This document shows, piece by piece, positions 16,031 to 24,362 of a stretch of 64,000 bases of DNA. A program made the translations under genes and the position numbers. How positions within the stretch are numbered: position 1 is the stretch's first letter; every line of letters begins with the position of its first letter. The DNA comes from Streptomyces sp. 549. Lineage in GTDB: Bacteria; Actinomycetota; Actinomycetes; Streptomycetales; Streptomycetaceae. The stretch spans positions 1 to 64,000 of the forward strand of contig NZ_JASKMT010000018.1 of NCBI RefSeq assembly GCF_030124175.1. The letters are read 5' to 3'. The notes under the pieces are model-generated. The model saw only the letters and a program-made list of their open reading frames with translations, made no database searches and was not told where the DNA came from.

Positions 16031-17664
16031 GCACTTCGACAGACAGTCCGAACACCCGGGGCGCAGCCCCCGCCGGTGAACGGGTCGCGGACTGGGCGGA
16101 CAGCCGTCTGGGGGTCTACGGCGCGGCGAAGAAGAACCTGCGCAAGGTCTTCCCCGACCACTGGTCGTTCCTGCTCGGTGAGATCGCGCTCTACTCGTTC
16201 ATCATCATCATCCTGACCGGCGTCTACCTCACCATGTTCTACGTGCCGAGCATGGCCGAGGTGCACTACGACGGTCCGTACGTCCCGATGCAGGGCGTGC
16301 TGATGTCCGAGGCCTACGCCTCGACCATCGACATCAGCTTCGACGTCCGCGGTGGCCTGCTGATGCGGCAGATCCACCACTGGGCCGCGCTGATCTTCCT
16401 GGTCGCGATGTTCGTGCACATGATGCGCGTCTTCTTCACCGGCGCGTTCCGCAAGCCGCGCGAGCTGAACTGGCTGTTCGGCTTCCTGCTGCTGGTGCTC
16501 GGCATGTTCACCGGGTTCACCGGCTACTCGCTGCCGGACGACCTGCTCTCCGGCACCGGTGTGCGCTTCATGCAGGGCGCGATCCTCGCGGTGCCGCTGG
16601 TCGGCACGTACCTGTCGATGTTCCTCTACGGCGGCGAGTTCCCCGGCACGGAGATCATCCCGAGGTTCTTCACGGCGCACGTGCTGCTGCTGCCGGGCAT
16701 CATGGTCGGCCTCGTGGTGGCGCACCTGATCCTGGTCTTCTACCACAAGCACACCCAGTACCCCGGGCCCGGACGCACCAACAACAACGTCGTCGGCTTC
16801 CCGCTGATGCCGATCTACATGGCCAAGGCGGGCGGCTTCTTCTTCCTGGTCTTCGGCATCATCGCGATGATCTCGGCGGCGGTCAGCATCAACCCCGTCT
16901 GGGTGCTCGGTCCCTACCGTCCCGACCTGGTGTCGACCAACGCGCAGCCCGACTGGTACATGGGCTTCTCCGAGGGCCTCATCCGTGTCATGCCCGGCTG
17001 GGAGTGGGTCATCCCGACCGGCCACACCATCAACTTCGGTGTGTTCGTGCCGCTGATGATCTTCCCGCTGGTGCTCGCGTCCATCGCGGTCTACCCGTTC
17101 TTCGAGAACTGGGTGACCAAGGACAAGAAGGAGCACCACCTGCTGGACCGCCCCCGCAACGCGCCCACCCGGACCGCGTTCGGCATGGCCTGGCTGAGCT
17201 GGTACTTCGTCCTGCTCATCGGTGGCGGCAACGACCTGTGGGCGATCCACTTCGACTTGTCGATCAACGCGATCACCTGGTTCGTCCGGATCGGCTTCTT
17301 CGTGGTGCCGGTGCTCGTCTTCATCGTGACCAGGCGGATCTGCCTGGGCCTCCAGCGCCGGGACCGCGACAAGGTCCTGCACGGCGCGGAGACCGGCATC
17401 ATCAAGCGCCTGCCGCACGGTGAGTTCGTCGAGGTCCACGCCCCGCTGCCGCAGGACAAGCTGCACCTGCTCACGCAGCACCACCAGTACGAGCCGGCGG
17501 CACTGCCCCCCGCGGAGGACGCCAACGGCGTCCGCCGCAAGGTGAGCCGGCTGGAGAAGCTCCGGGTGAAGCTGAGCCAGGGGTACTACGGCCCGAGCGG
17601 CCAGATCCCCAAGCCCACCGCGGAGGAGTACAAGGAGATCACGAGCAGCCACAGCCACCACTGA
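16027..17664 (+). CDS. qcrB: Cytochrome b subunit of the bcc complex (QcrB)
   Basis: A 545-residue membrane subunit with eight or more helices that carries hemes bL and bH and both quinone sites. Heme-ligand histidines lie in RQIHHWAALIFLVAMFVHMM near residues 115-135 and in FTAHVLLLPGIMVGLVVAHL near residues 217-236. The Qo-site loop appears as PDWYMGFSEG, in place of the PEWY of mitochondrial b. A ~120-residue cytoplasmic C-terminal extension is typical of actinobacteria. The ATG overlaps the qcrA stop. A long hairpin terminator follows 33 bp after the stop. Confidence 0.96.
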   Translation: MSTSTDSPNTRGAAPAGERVADWADSRLGVYGAAKKNLRKVFPDHWSFLLGEIALYSFIIIILTGVYLTMFYVPSMAEVHYDGPYVPMQGVLMSEAYASTIDISFDVRGGLLMRQIHHWAALIFLVAMFVHMMRVFFTGAFRKPRELNWLFGFLLLVLGMFTGFTGYSLPDDLLSGTGVRFMQGAILAVPLVGTYLSMFLYGGEFPGTEIIPRFFTAHVLLLPGIMVGLVVAHLILVFYHKHTQYPGPGRTNNNVVGFPLMPIYMAKAGGFFFLVFGIIAMISAAVSINPVWVLGPYRPDLVSTNAQPDWYMGFSEGLIRVMPGWEWVIPTGHTINFGVFVPLMIFPLVLASIAVYPFFENWVTKDKKEHHLLDRPRNAPTRTAFGMAWLSWYFVLLIGGGNDLWAIHFDLSINAITWFVRIGFFVVPVLVFIVTRRICLGLQRRDRDKVLHGAETGIIKRLPHGEFVEVHAPLPQDKLHLLTQHHQYEPAALPPAEDANGVRRKVSRLEKLRVKLSQGYYGPSGQIPKPTAEEYKEITSSHSHH

Positions 17665-17697
17665 GCTGTGCGCCGCTACTGATCCGTGGCACCACCG

Positions 17698-17739
17698 GCC
17701 GCAGGGCCCCGTCCGCAGCATGGGACGGGGCCCTGCGGC
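17698..17739 (+). terminator. Terminator after qcrCAB
   Basis: Perfect 17-bp stem (GCCGCAGGGCCCCGTCC / GGACGGGGCCCTGCGGC) with an 8-nt loop, between qcrB and trpD. Confidence 0.8.
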
Positions 17740-17754
17740 ACGTCCGCGGCTCGA

Positions 17755-17760
17755 TAGGGT
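17755..17760 (+). promoter_or_regulatory. Probable -10 box of trpD
   Basis: TAGGGT about 40 nt upstream of the trpD ATG gives a leadered message with an AGGAG ribosome site. The -35 is not clear. Confidence 0.35.
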
Positions 17761-17800
17761 GTCGGCAGCAGTGACCGACCCGTGACCAGGAGCGTGACCC

Positions 17801-18865
17801 ATGAGCGCTGTTTCCCCCGTCGGAGGCGACACCGTGGCGGCGCGCACCTGGCCCGACGTGCTGGGCGCCCTCCTCGCCGGCCGCGACCTCTCCTCCCGGG
17901 ACACCGCCTGGGCCATGCACCGCATCATGCTGGGCGAGGCCACCGACGCGCAGATCGCCGGCTTCGCGGTGGCGCTGCGCGCCAAGGGCGAGACGGTGGA
18001 GGAGGTCACCGGGCTGGTCCGCACGATGTACGAGCACGCCAACACCATCGAGGTGCCGGGACCGACGGTGGACATCGTCGGCACCGGCGGCGACCGGGCC
18101 AGGACGGTGAACATCTCCACCATGTCGGCCATCGTCGTGGCCGGCACCGGCGCTCGGGTCGTCAAGCACGGCAACCGCGCGGCGTCCTCCGCCAGTGGCT
18201 CCTCCGACGTGCTGGAGAAGCTCGGCGTCAACCTCGACCTGAGCCCCGCACGGGTGGCGGAGGTGGCGCAGGAGGCCGGCATCAGCTTCTGCTTCGCGGT
18301 GAAGTTCCACCCGGCCCTGCGCCATGTGGCCGGAGCCCGCAGGGAACTGGGCATCCCCACCACCTTCAACTTCCTCGGCCCGCTCACCAACCCGGCCCGC
18401 GTCCAGGCCCAGGCCACCGGCGTGGCCGACGCGCGGATGGCGCCGATCATGGCGGGTGTGCTCGCCGAGCGCGGCACCTCCGCGCTGGTCTTCCGCGGCG
18501 ACGACGGGCTCGACGAGCTGACCACCACCGCCACGTCCACCGTCTGGACGGTGCGCGACCACCGGGTGGAGCGGCAGACTTTCGACCCGCGGGACGTCGG
18601 CATCGAGCTGGTGCCGGTGGAGGCCCTGCGCGGTGCGGACGCCGCGCACAACGCCGACGTCGCCCGCCGCCTGCTGGACGGCGAGCGGGGCGCGGTGCGC
18701 GACGCGGTGCTGCTCAACTCGGCGGCCGCGCTGGTCGCCCTCACTCCGACGGACGACCCGCTGCCCGAGCAGCTCAGTGCGGGCATGGTCCGGGCCGCCG
18801 AGGCCATCGACTCCGGCGCGGCCAAGGCGGCGCTGGACCGGTGGGTGGCCGCCAGCCAGGCCTGA
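17801..18865 (+). CDS. trpD: Anthranilate phosphoribosyltransferase (TrpD)
   Basis: A 354-residue enzyme that joins anthranilate to PRPP, the second step of tryptophan synthesis. The PRPP-binding glycine motif is VDIVGTGGDRARTVNISTM near residue 90. The anthranilate and metal site region follows (KHGNRAASSASGSSDVLEKLG). FLGPLTNPAR and the acidic FRGDDGLDEL segment near residue 233 supply the second metal site. ATG at 17801 with CCAGGAGCG upstream. It is a stand-alone gene between terminator and riboswitch; other trp functions in the window are the distant trpEG. Confidence 0.95.
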   Translation: MSAVSPVGGDTVAARTWPDVLGALLAGRDLSSRDTAWAMHRIMLGEATDAQIAGFAVALRAKGETVEEVTGLVRTMYEHANTIEVPGPTVDIVGTGGDRARTVNISTMSAIVVAGTGARVVKHGNRAASSASGSSDVLEKLGVNLDLSPARVAEVAQEAGISFCFAVKFHPALRHVAGARRELGIPTTFNFLGPLTNPARVQAQATGVADARMAPIMAGVLAERGTSALVFRGDDGLDELTTTATSTVWTVRDHRVERQTFDPRDVGIELVPVEALRGADAAHNADVARRLLDGERGAVRDAVLLNSAAALVALTPTDDPLPEQLSAGMVRAAEAIDSGAAKAALDRWVAASQA

Positions 18866-19068
18866 CCCCCCGGCCCTGGCCCGTCGAAGCCCGTCCCGCT
18901 GGCACAGCCCAACCGGCACAGCCCAACCAGCTCAGCCAGCCCAGCCCACCGTCCCGTCCGGCCGCCGTGCCGGGCGGGACGGCGGCGTGACGGGCCCCGG
19001 ACCGGCGCGTGCTCAGCATCCGGACGGTGCCGCTGCCGTCGGCGGTCGGTTGTGCCATACTCACGGCA
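18866..19068. other. Intergenic stretch upstream of the SAM-IV riboswitch
   Basis: About 200 bp with no coding character. It contains a short imperfect direct repeat (GGCACAGCCCAACC, twice from 18900) and, near its right end, TGTGCCATACT. There CATACT (19056-19061) could be an extended -10 placing transcription start just before the riboswitch. Confidence 0.4.
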
Positions 19069-19180
19069 GGTCACGAGTGACAGCGATTTCGGCCCCGGCC
19101 CGCTGTCCGGCAACCCTCCTTCCGTGGCGGGGTGCCCCGGGTGATGACCCGGCCGCAGGCAGCGAGGTCTGCGGCAAGCG
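19069..19180 (+). ncRNA. SAM-IV-type S-adenosylmethionine riboswitch
   Basis: The order of elements matches SAM-IV aptamers of actinobacteria: P1 5' strand GGTCA (19069) closing with TGACC (19145-19149), the internal GAGTGACAGCG, the conserved CCGGCAACCCTCC, then GGCGGGGTGCCCCGGGTGATGA. After P1, an extra hairpin (GCCGCAG at 19152 with CTGCGGC at 19169) fits the extra 3' stem that distinguishes SAM-IV from SAM-I. It lies upstream of a six-codon ORF and a SufS-like gene and should lower expression when SAM is abundant. Identified by motif memory, not by a covariance search. Confidence 0.85.
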
Positions 19181-19199
19181 CGGTAGAGGGAGTTCCCCG

Positions 19200-19220
19200 A
19201 TGAGCAAGCGAATGCGTTAG
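19200..19220 (+). CDS. Six-codon upstream ORF (MSKRMR)
   Basis: ATG AGC AAG CGA ATG CGT TAG directly after the SAM-IV element, preceded by AGAGGGAG at a proper ribosome-site distance. It encodes Met-Ser-Lys-Arg-Met-Arg. Two of six codons are Met and two are Arg. It is followed by a 7-bp hairpin (19249-19268) and the real gene 92 bp downstream. It may let ribosomes couple translation to riboswitch folding. Whether it is translated is unknown. Confidence 0.5.
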   Translation: MSKRMR

Positions 19221-19312
19221 GGCGCAAGCCCCCACCCCCGCATGTCTCCCGGCGGCGTGGTCCGCCGGTTGCTCCGTGAATTCCCTCCACCCCAGTTCCG
19301 GGAGATCCCAGC

Positions 19313-20755
19313 ATGTCCGCAACCGCCGCTGCCCCCTGCCGCAACGCCACCGCCGACGCGTCCCTCTCCGCAGCACCCGCAGCCTCCGCTCCCGGTTTCG
19401 ACGCCGAACCGCTGCCGGTGCTCGGCGCCGACGTGAGCGTGCCGCTCGCCGACGGCGGCGAGCTGCCGTACGCGGCGCTCGACTACGCGGCCAGCGCCCC
19501 CGCCCTGCGGCGGGTGTGGGACGACGTCGCCGCCTACGTGCCCTACTACGGCAGCGTGCACCGCGGTGCGGGCTACCTGTCGCAGCTGTCCACCGACCTG
19601 TTCGAGCAGAGCCGCGCCACCGTCGCCGACTTCCTCGGCTGCCGGCCGGACGACCAGGTCGTGTTCACCCGCTCCACGACCGACTCGCTCAACCTGCTCG
19701 CCGCGGTGCTGCCCGAGGCCACCACCGTCTTCGTCTTCGAGACCGAGCACCACGCCGCGCTGCTCCCGTGGCGCGGCCGGCGCACGGTGTGCCTCGCCGC
19801 CCCCCGCAGCCCGCAGCACGCGGTGGCGGTACTGGAGGAGGCGCTGCACGCGGCACCAGAGGGCCCGAAGCTGGTCTGCGTCACCGGCGCCTCCAACGTC
19901 ACCGGGGAGCTGTGGCCGGTGGCCGAGTTGACCGCCGCCGCGCACCGGCACGGCGCCCGGCTGGTCCTGGACGCCGCCCAGCTGGCCCCGCACCACCGGG
20001 TGGACCTGGCCGCGATCGACGCGGACTGGGTCGCGCTGTCCGGGCACAAGCTGTACGCGCCCTTCGGCTCCGGCGTGCTCGCCGGCCGTGCCGACTGGCT
20101 GCGCGAGGCCGAGCCGTACCTGGCCGGCGGCGGCGCCAGCCGCCGCGTGGCACGGGACGGTGACGGGCGGCTGGACGTCGAGTGGCACACCACCGCGGCC
20201 CGCCACGAGGCCGGCTCGCCCAACGTGATCGGCGCGTACGCGCTGGCCGCTGCCTGCCGGGCCCTGACCGAGGCCGGCTTCGAGCGCCTCGTGGCGCGGG
20301 AGCAGCGGCTGCTGGAACGGCTCCTGACCGGCCTGGCGGAGGTGCCGGGGGTGCGGGTGCTCTCGCTGTTCGGCGACGGTGCCCCGAGGGTGGGCGTCGT
20401 CTCGTTCGTGGTGGACGGCTGGAACAGCTCGCACCTGGCGGCGGCGCTGTCCGCGGAGTACGCCATCGGTGTCCGCGACGGACTGTTCTGCGCCCACCCG
20501 CTGCTGCGTGCCGTGCTGGGCGCGGCGGAGAGCGAGGCGGGTGCCTGCGGCGCGCCGGAGGCGGAGCCGGGGGAGCGGTCGCTGAACGCGGTGCGGGTCA
20601 GCTTCGGCGCGGGCACCCCCGCCGAACACGTCGACCGGTTCCTGGCGGCCGTCGCCCGGCTGGTCCGCGACGGCGCCCGGCTGGGCTACCGCACCGAGAA
20701 CGGGCGCTGCGTGCCTGACCTGGACGCCCCGGTGTCGCGGCCCGCCGGGGCCTGA
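19313..20755 (+). CDS. Class V aminotransferase, SufS/CsdA-like (probable cysteine desulfurase)
   Basis: A 480-residue PLP enzyme. The PLP lysine is in VALSGHKLYAPFGSGVL and the substrate histidine stack in FETEHHAALLPW. A cysteine in VRDGLFCAHPLL sits where group II desulfurases carry the persulfide cysteine, so sulfur mobilisation from cysteine is plausible; other cysteine or sulfur-amino-acid lyase chemistry cannot be excluded. The N-terminal ~35 residues are Ala/Ser-rich and disordered. The ATG at 19313 has GGGAG 8 nt upstream. The SAM-IV riboswitch ahead of it ties it to sulfur metabolism. Confidence 0.82.
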   Translation: MSATAAAPCRNATADASLSAAPAASAPGFDAEPLPVLGADVSVPLADGGELPYAALDYAASAPALRRVWDDVAAYVPYYGSVHRGAGYLSQLSTDLFEQSRATVADFLGCRPDDQVVFTRSTTDSLNLLAAVLPEATTVFVFETEHHAALLPWRGRRTVCLAAPRSPQHAVAVLEEALHAAPEGPKLVCVTGASNVTGELWPVAELTAAAHRHGARLVLDAAQLAPHHRVDLAAIDADWVALSGHKLYAPFGSGVLAGRADWLREAEPYLAGGGASRRVARDGDGRLDVEWHTTAARHEAGSPNVIGAYALAAACRALTEAGFERLVAREQRLLERLLTGLAEVPGVRVLSLFGDGAPRVGVVSFVVDGWNSSHLAAALSAEYAIGVRDGLFCAHPLLRAVLGAAESEAGACGAPEAEPGERSLNAVRVSFGAGTPAEHVDRFLAAVARLVRDGARLGYRTENGRCVPDLDAPVSRPAGA

Positions 20756-20778
20756 TCCGGGACTGCCCGGCCCGCGGC

Positions 20779-20811
20779 GGCGGGCGCGTCGCCGCGGGGG
20801 GCGCGCCCGCC
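20779..20811. terminator. GC hairpin between convergent genes
   Basis: A 10-bp stem (GGCGGGCGCG / CGCGCCCGCC) between the SufS-like gene stop and the convergent Lrp-type gene. It is a likely shared terminator. Confidence 0.45.
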
Positions 20812-20825
20812 GGGCGGAAGGGTGC

Positions 20826-21107
20826 TCAGGCGTCCAGCCCGATGGCGAACGCCGCTTCCAGGTCGTGCGAGGAGTAGGTGCGGAAGGCGATGTGGGTCTC
20901 GGTGGAGAGCACACCGGGGACCTTGCTGATCCGGCCCGGGATGACCTCGGCCAGGTCGTCGTGGCGAGCCACCCGCACCATGGCCACCAGGTCGTGGGCG
21001 CCCGTCACCGAGTAGACCTCGCTGACGCCGTCCAGGGCCGCGATCTGCTCGGCGATCTCCGGAATCCGGTCGGTGCTGGTCTTGATGAGCACGATCGAAG
21101 TGATCAC
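20826..21107 (-). CDS. Lrp/AsnC-family ligand-binding (RAM) domain protein
   Basis: A 93-residue stand-alone RAM domain (VLIKTSTDRIPEIAEQIAAL, then VYSVTGAHDLVAMVRV) without the helix-turn-helix of full Lrp regulators. Such proteins bind amino acids and may modulate full-length Lrp partners by mixed assembly. The GTG at 21107 has AGGGAGAGA upstream. It is convergent with the SufS-like gene; the target is unknown. Confidence 0.85.
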   Translation of the reverse strand: MITSIVLIKTSTDRIPEIAEQIAALDGVSEVYSVTGAHDLVAMVRVARHDDLAEVIPGRISKVPGVLSTETHIAFRTYSSHDLEAAFAIGLDA

Positions 21108-21400
21108 GTCTGGGTCTCTCCCTCGGTCGCCTGAGCTGGCCCGCTCACTCTAACCGCCCGCCCGGACCCGCCCCCGCGCGGCGAGGACCGCGGCGGAACC
21201 CCTCGTGCGGGTGGCCGTTCGGGGTCGGAGCGGGGTCCGGGCGGCAGCCGGAGGGGGCGCGCGCGGGCTTGGTGACGCTTCGGTTGCCCTGCGGCGGCCC
21301 GGCACACTCGGGGCCCCGCAGGCCGTAGGGTTGCGGGTGACGACGCGGGCGCGGTACTCCGCAGCTCCCGGGCCCTCCGAGCGAAGAAGAGGACGACACC

Positions 21401-21640
21401 ATGCCGGTCCCTCCACCCACCGCCGCGACCCGCTGGCGCTGCACCCTGTGCGGCAACCTGACCCGGTTCGACGTGACGCGCACCAGCCGGGTGGTGGAGT
21501 ACGTGCACCTGGACCTCGCCGGTGAGCCCAGCGTGGAGGAGACCGAGGTCGTCAGCGAGGCCGTGGAGTCGGTGCGCTGCCGCTGGTGCAACGCGGTGGA
21601 CCAGGTCGAGCTGGTGGACCGCCCCGGCGCCCAGGTCTGA
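21401..21640 (+). CDS. Small zinc-ribbon-like protein
   Basis: A 79-residue protein with two CxxC knuckles, WRCTLCGNLTRFDV near residues 13-26 and VRCRWCNAVDQVELV near residues 59-73, which could hold one zinc ion. No membrane or signal segment. AAGAAGAGGACGACACC precedes the ATG. It lies 20 bp ahead of the NYN-domain gene on the same strand and is probably co-transcribed, so a nucleic-acid-related role is likely but not shown. Confidence 0.75.
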   Translation: MPVPPPTAATRWRCTLCGNLTRFDVTRTSRVVEYVHLDLAGEPSVEETEVVSEAVESVRCRWCNAVDQVELVDRPGAQV

Positions 21641-21660
21641 CGGACGGGCGGGTGTGAGCG

Positions 21661-23037
21661 GTGCAGGAACGGACGGGTGGCGAACCGGCCACCCCGGCGG
21701 AGCCGGGCGGCGGTGAGGGCGCGGAGGCCGAGGCGCTCGACCGGCCGCTGCCCGAGCGGGTGCGGCGCCGGGTGGTGGCGTTCACCGGCGACGCCCTGGG
21801 CGGGCTGACCGTCGCGGAACTGCCCGCACCCCTGCGCCAGTACGCCCGCTTCACACCCGCGCGCCGGGCCAAGTACGGCGGCAACGCGATGGCGGCGGCG
21901 CTGGCCGCTGACACGGTCTTCCGGCAGCGCATCGCCGGCCGGTTCCGCGAGCTGGAACCGGAGCTGGCACGGGCCGTCGAGGGCGGGGCACCGCCGGCCG
22001 CGGCCGACCCGGTGGACGTGGCTGCCGCGGCGTACGTGCTGCGTCCCGACGGCTGGGTGAAGCTGGTCGCCGCCGCGAGCGAGGAGGCGCAGCGCGCCGA
22101 GGCCGAGCGGGCCGGTGAGGAGGCCCAGCGGGAACTGGCCCGGCTGCGCGAGGAACTGGACCACGCGCGGACCGCCGCCCGCGAGGAGACCGAGCGCTAC
22201 CGCACCGAACTCGACGCCGCACGCAAGGAGTCGGACGCACTGCAGCGCCGGCTGCGCAGCGCGCTCAGCGACGTCAAGCGCGGCGAGGCGGAGGTCCGCA
22301 GGACACGCGCGCTGCTGGAGGAGGCCCAGGCGGGCGCGGCCACGCACAAGGCGGCGGCCGACAGTGAGGCGCGCCGGCTGAGGACCCGCCTCGCGGAGGC
22401 CGAGGGTGCGCTGGAGAGCAGCCGCCGCGCGGTGCGCGAGGGGCGCAGCGTGGAGGACATGCGGGTGCGCCTGCTGCTGGACACGGTGCTGGACGCGGCC
22501 CAGGGGCTGCGTCGCGAGCTGGCGCTGCCCCCGGCCGCGCTGCATCCGGCGGACACCGTGGACGCGGTCGAGCCCGGCCGCATGACGCCGAAGGACATCG
22601 CCCGGCGTGCGCTGTCGGAGGACGACCCGGCGCTGCTCGACCAACTCCTCGCACTGCCGCAGGTGCACCTGCTGGTCGACGGCTACAACGTCACCAAGAC
22701 CGGTTATCCGACACTGCCGTTGGAAAAGCAACGACTGCGGCTTCTGGGTGGTTTGTCGGTGCTCGCCGCGCACTCCGGCGCCGAGGTCACCTGCGTCTTC
22801 GACGGTGCGGAACTGGTGGCACCGGTACTGCTCGCACCACCTCGGGGCGTAAGGGTCCTTTTCAGCAAACCGGGGCAGACCGCCGACGAGTTGATCCGCC
22901 GGCTCACCCGTGCCGAGCCCGAGGGGCGTCCCGTGGTGGTCGTCTCCACCGACCGGGAGGTGGCAGACGGGGTCGCCGCCGCCGGGGCGCGGCCGGTCGC
23001 ATCGGCCCTGCTTCTCAAGCGACTTGCCCGGACCTGA
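21661..23037 (+). CDS. NYN-domain (PIN-like) RNA-binding or RNase protein with coiled coil
   Basis: A 458-residue protein. Residues ~1-140 form an Ala-rich globular region. Residues ~140-270 are strongly heptad-patterned (ELARLREELDHARTAAREET, then many Arg/Glu/Ala turns), a coiled coil. The C-terminal ~120 residues are a NYN domain: VHLLVDGYNVTKTGYPTLPL has the first catalytic-type Asp, VTCVFDGAEL the second, and VVVVSTDREVADGV the third. The NYN fold is related to PIN nucleases and binds or cleaves RNA with Mg2+. Start GTG at 21661. Probable partner of the preceding zinc-ribbon gene. Confidence 0.85.
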   Translation: MQERTGGEPATPAEPGGGEGAEAEALDRPLPERVRRRVVAFTGDALGGLTVAELPAPLRQYARFTPARRAKYGGNAMAAALAADTVFRQRIAGRFRELEPELARAVEGGAPPAAADPVDVAAAAYVLRPDGWVKLVAAASEEAQRAEAERAGEEAQRELARLREELDHARTAAREETERYRTELDAARKESDALQRRLRSALSDVKRGEAEVRRTRALLEEAQAGAATHKAAADSEARRLRTRLAEAEGALESSRRAVREGRSVEDMRVRLLLDTVLDAAQGLRRELALPPAALHPADTVDAVEPGRMTPKDIARRALSEDDPALLDQLLALPQVHLLVDGYNVTKTGYPTLPLEKQRLRLLGGLSVLAAHSGAEVTCVFDGAELVAPVLLAPPRGVRVLFSKPGQTADELIRRLTRAEPEGRPVVVVSTDREVADGVAAAGARPVASALLLKRLART

Positions 23038-23133
23038 GGCCTCCGCGGGTCTACGCAGGGTCAGGCGGCGGTCGCTGCCAGTGCGGTGAAGGTAAAGGAT
23101 CTGCTCGCGCAACGAGATTTTGCCCGGGAGGAT

Positions 23134-23162
23134 TTGATGCCTGGGTGGCACGTGGCTATGGT
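23134..23162 (+). promoter_or_regulatory. Promoter of the first NlpC/P60 gene
   Basis: TTGATG (23134-23139) and TATGGT (23157-23162) are separated by 17 bp, matching the housekeeping consensus well. Transcription would start near 23169, leaving an untranslated leader of about 135 nt with short hairpins and no recognised riboswitch. Confidence 0.45.
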
Positions 23163-23303
23163 CAGGGCTCGAACCTTCGCGCGGTCGATCACTCATCCGG
23201 GGTGTCAGCGGAGGAACCGCCGATTCCGTGGTGTGTACACGGAGCCGGGAGTGACGTCCCCCAACACTCCGGCAGGCGGCTGAGGAAGAAGGAGCTCGCC
23301 CGA

Positions 23304-24362
23304 GTGGCGTCCCACCGTCGTCCCAAGCAGCCCAGCCGTGCCCGTGCGACCGTTCTCACTGCGACCGCCGCGGCAGCTGTGGCCCTCTCCACCCAGGCGG
23401 CCTCGGCGGATCCCGCGCCGGACCCGAACAAGAAGGGCGTGCAGGCAGAGGTCGACCGCCTGCACGAGGAGGCGACCCAGGCGACGGAGAAGTACAACGG
23501 CGCCAACGAGAAGGCCAAGAAGCTCCAGAAGCAGGTCGACCGCGTCCAGGACACCGTGGCCCGCGGCCAGGGTGAACTCAACGACATGCGCAACGCCCTC
23601 GGTGCCGTGGCCACCGCCCAGTACCGCAGCGGCGGCGTCGACCCGACAGTGCAGCTGATCCTCTCCGCCGACCCGGACGAGTACCTGGCGAAGGCGGCGA
23701 CGCTCGACCAGCTCAGCAGCAAGCAGCTCGGCGCCCTGCAGAAGATCCAGACCAAGCAGCGCACGCTGGAGCAGCAGCGCAAGGAGGCCGGCGAGAAGCT
23801 CAAGGAACTCGCCGACACCCGCAAGGAACTCGCGGCCAAGAAGTCCGAGATCCAGGGCAAGCTCGCCAAGGCGCAGCGCCTGCTGAACACCATGACGGCG
23901 AAGGAGAAGGCCGCCGCGGCGGCCGAGAAGGCAGCCGAGGACGCGCGGGCCACCCGCAGCAGCGCCAGCGCCCGCACCGAGCTGGGCAACCAGGCCGGCG
24001 CGTCGCAGCGCGGCAGCGGCGCCCTGAGTGCGGCCCAGTCCAAGGTCGGCTCGCCCTACGTGTGGGGCGCCACCGGCCCCAACTCCTTCGACTGCTCGGG
24101 CCTGACGTCCTGGGCCTTCAACCAGGCCGGCGTCTCCATCCCGCGCACCTCGCAGGCACAGGCCAACGCCGGTACCCGGATCAACTCCATGAGCGACCTG
24201 CGCCCCGGCGACCTGGTGCTGCTGCGCAGCGACCTCAGCCACGTCGGCTTCTACGCCGGCAACGGCCAGATGCTGCACGCCCCGAAGCCCGGCGCCAACG
24301 TCCGCTACGAGTCCATCAGCGGCAGCGGCATGCCGTTCATGTGGGGCGTCCGCATCGGCTGA
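23304..24362 (+). CDS. Secreted NlpC/P60 peptidoglycan endopeptidase (first of tandem pair)
   Basis: A 352-residue exported wall hydrolase. A signal peptide covers residues ~10-35, ending in AASADP. A long coiled coil follows (about 38-235, rich in Glu/Lys/Gln, with KNQ-type heptads), then a Ser-rich linker. The NlpC/P60 domain has catalytic Cys 264 in NSFDCSGLTSWAF, His 313 in SHVGFYAG and the third residue His 325 in QMLHAPKPG. The coiled coil resembles RipA-type autoinhibitory or partner-binding regions. GTG at 23304 after GAAGAAGGAG. It is followed by a clear paralogue. Confidence 0.92.
   Translation: MASHRRPKQPSRARATVLTATAAAAVALSTQAASADPAPDPNKKGVQAEVDRLHEEATQATEKYNGANEKAKKLQKQVDRVQDTVARGQGELNDMRNALGAVATAQYRSGGVDPTVQLILSADPDEYLAKAATLDQLSSKQLGALQKIQTKQRTLEQQRKEAGEKLKELADTRKELAAKKSEIQGKLAKAQRLLNTMTAKEKAAAAAEKAAEDARATRSSASARTELGNQAGASQRGSGALSAAQSKVGSPYVWGATGPNSFDCSGLTSWAFNQAGVSIPRTSQAQANAGTRINSMSDLRPGDLVLLRSDLSHVGFYAGNGQMLHAPKPGANVRYESISGSGMPFMWGVRIG

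Noticed and set aside
15346..19350. A 1334-codon open frame on the minus strand
   Set aside because: It runs antisense to qcrA, qcrB and trpD and is an artefact of high GC third positions; no recognisable domain or start context.
23038..23303. Possible ydaO (c-di-AMP) riboswitch ahead of the first NlpC/P60 gene
   Set aside because: The end (CCGGCAGGCGG, then GAGGAAGAAGGAG) looks similar by eye, but the core elements of that class (GGGGAACC, GGTAGGGCG-like, GTCCGAACCCGTCAGC) are absent.
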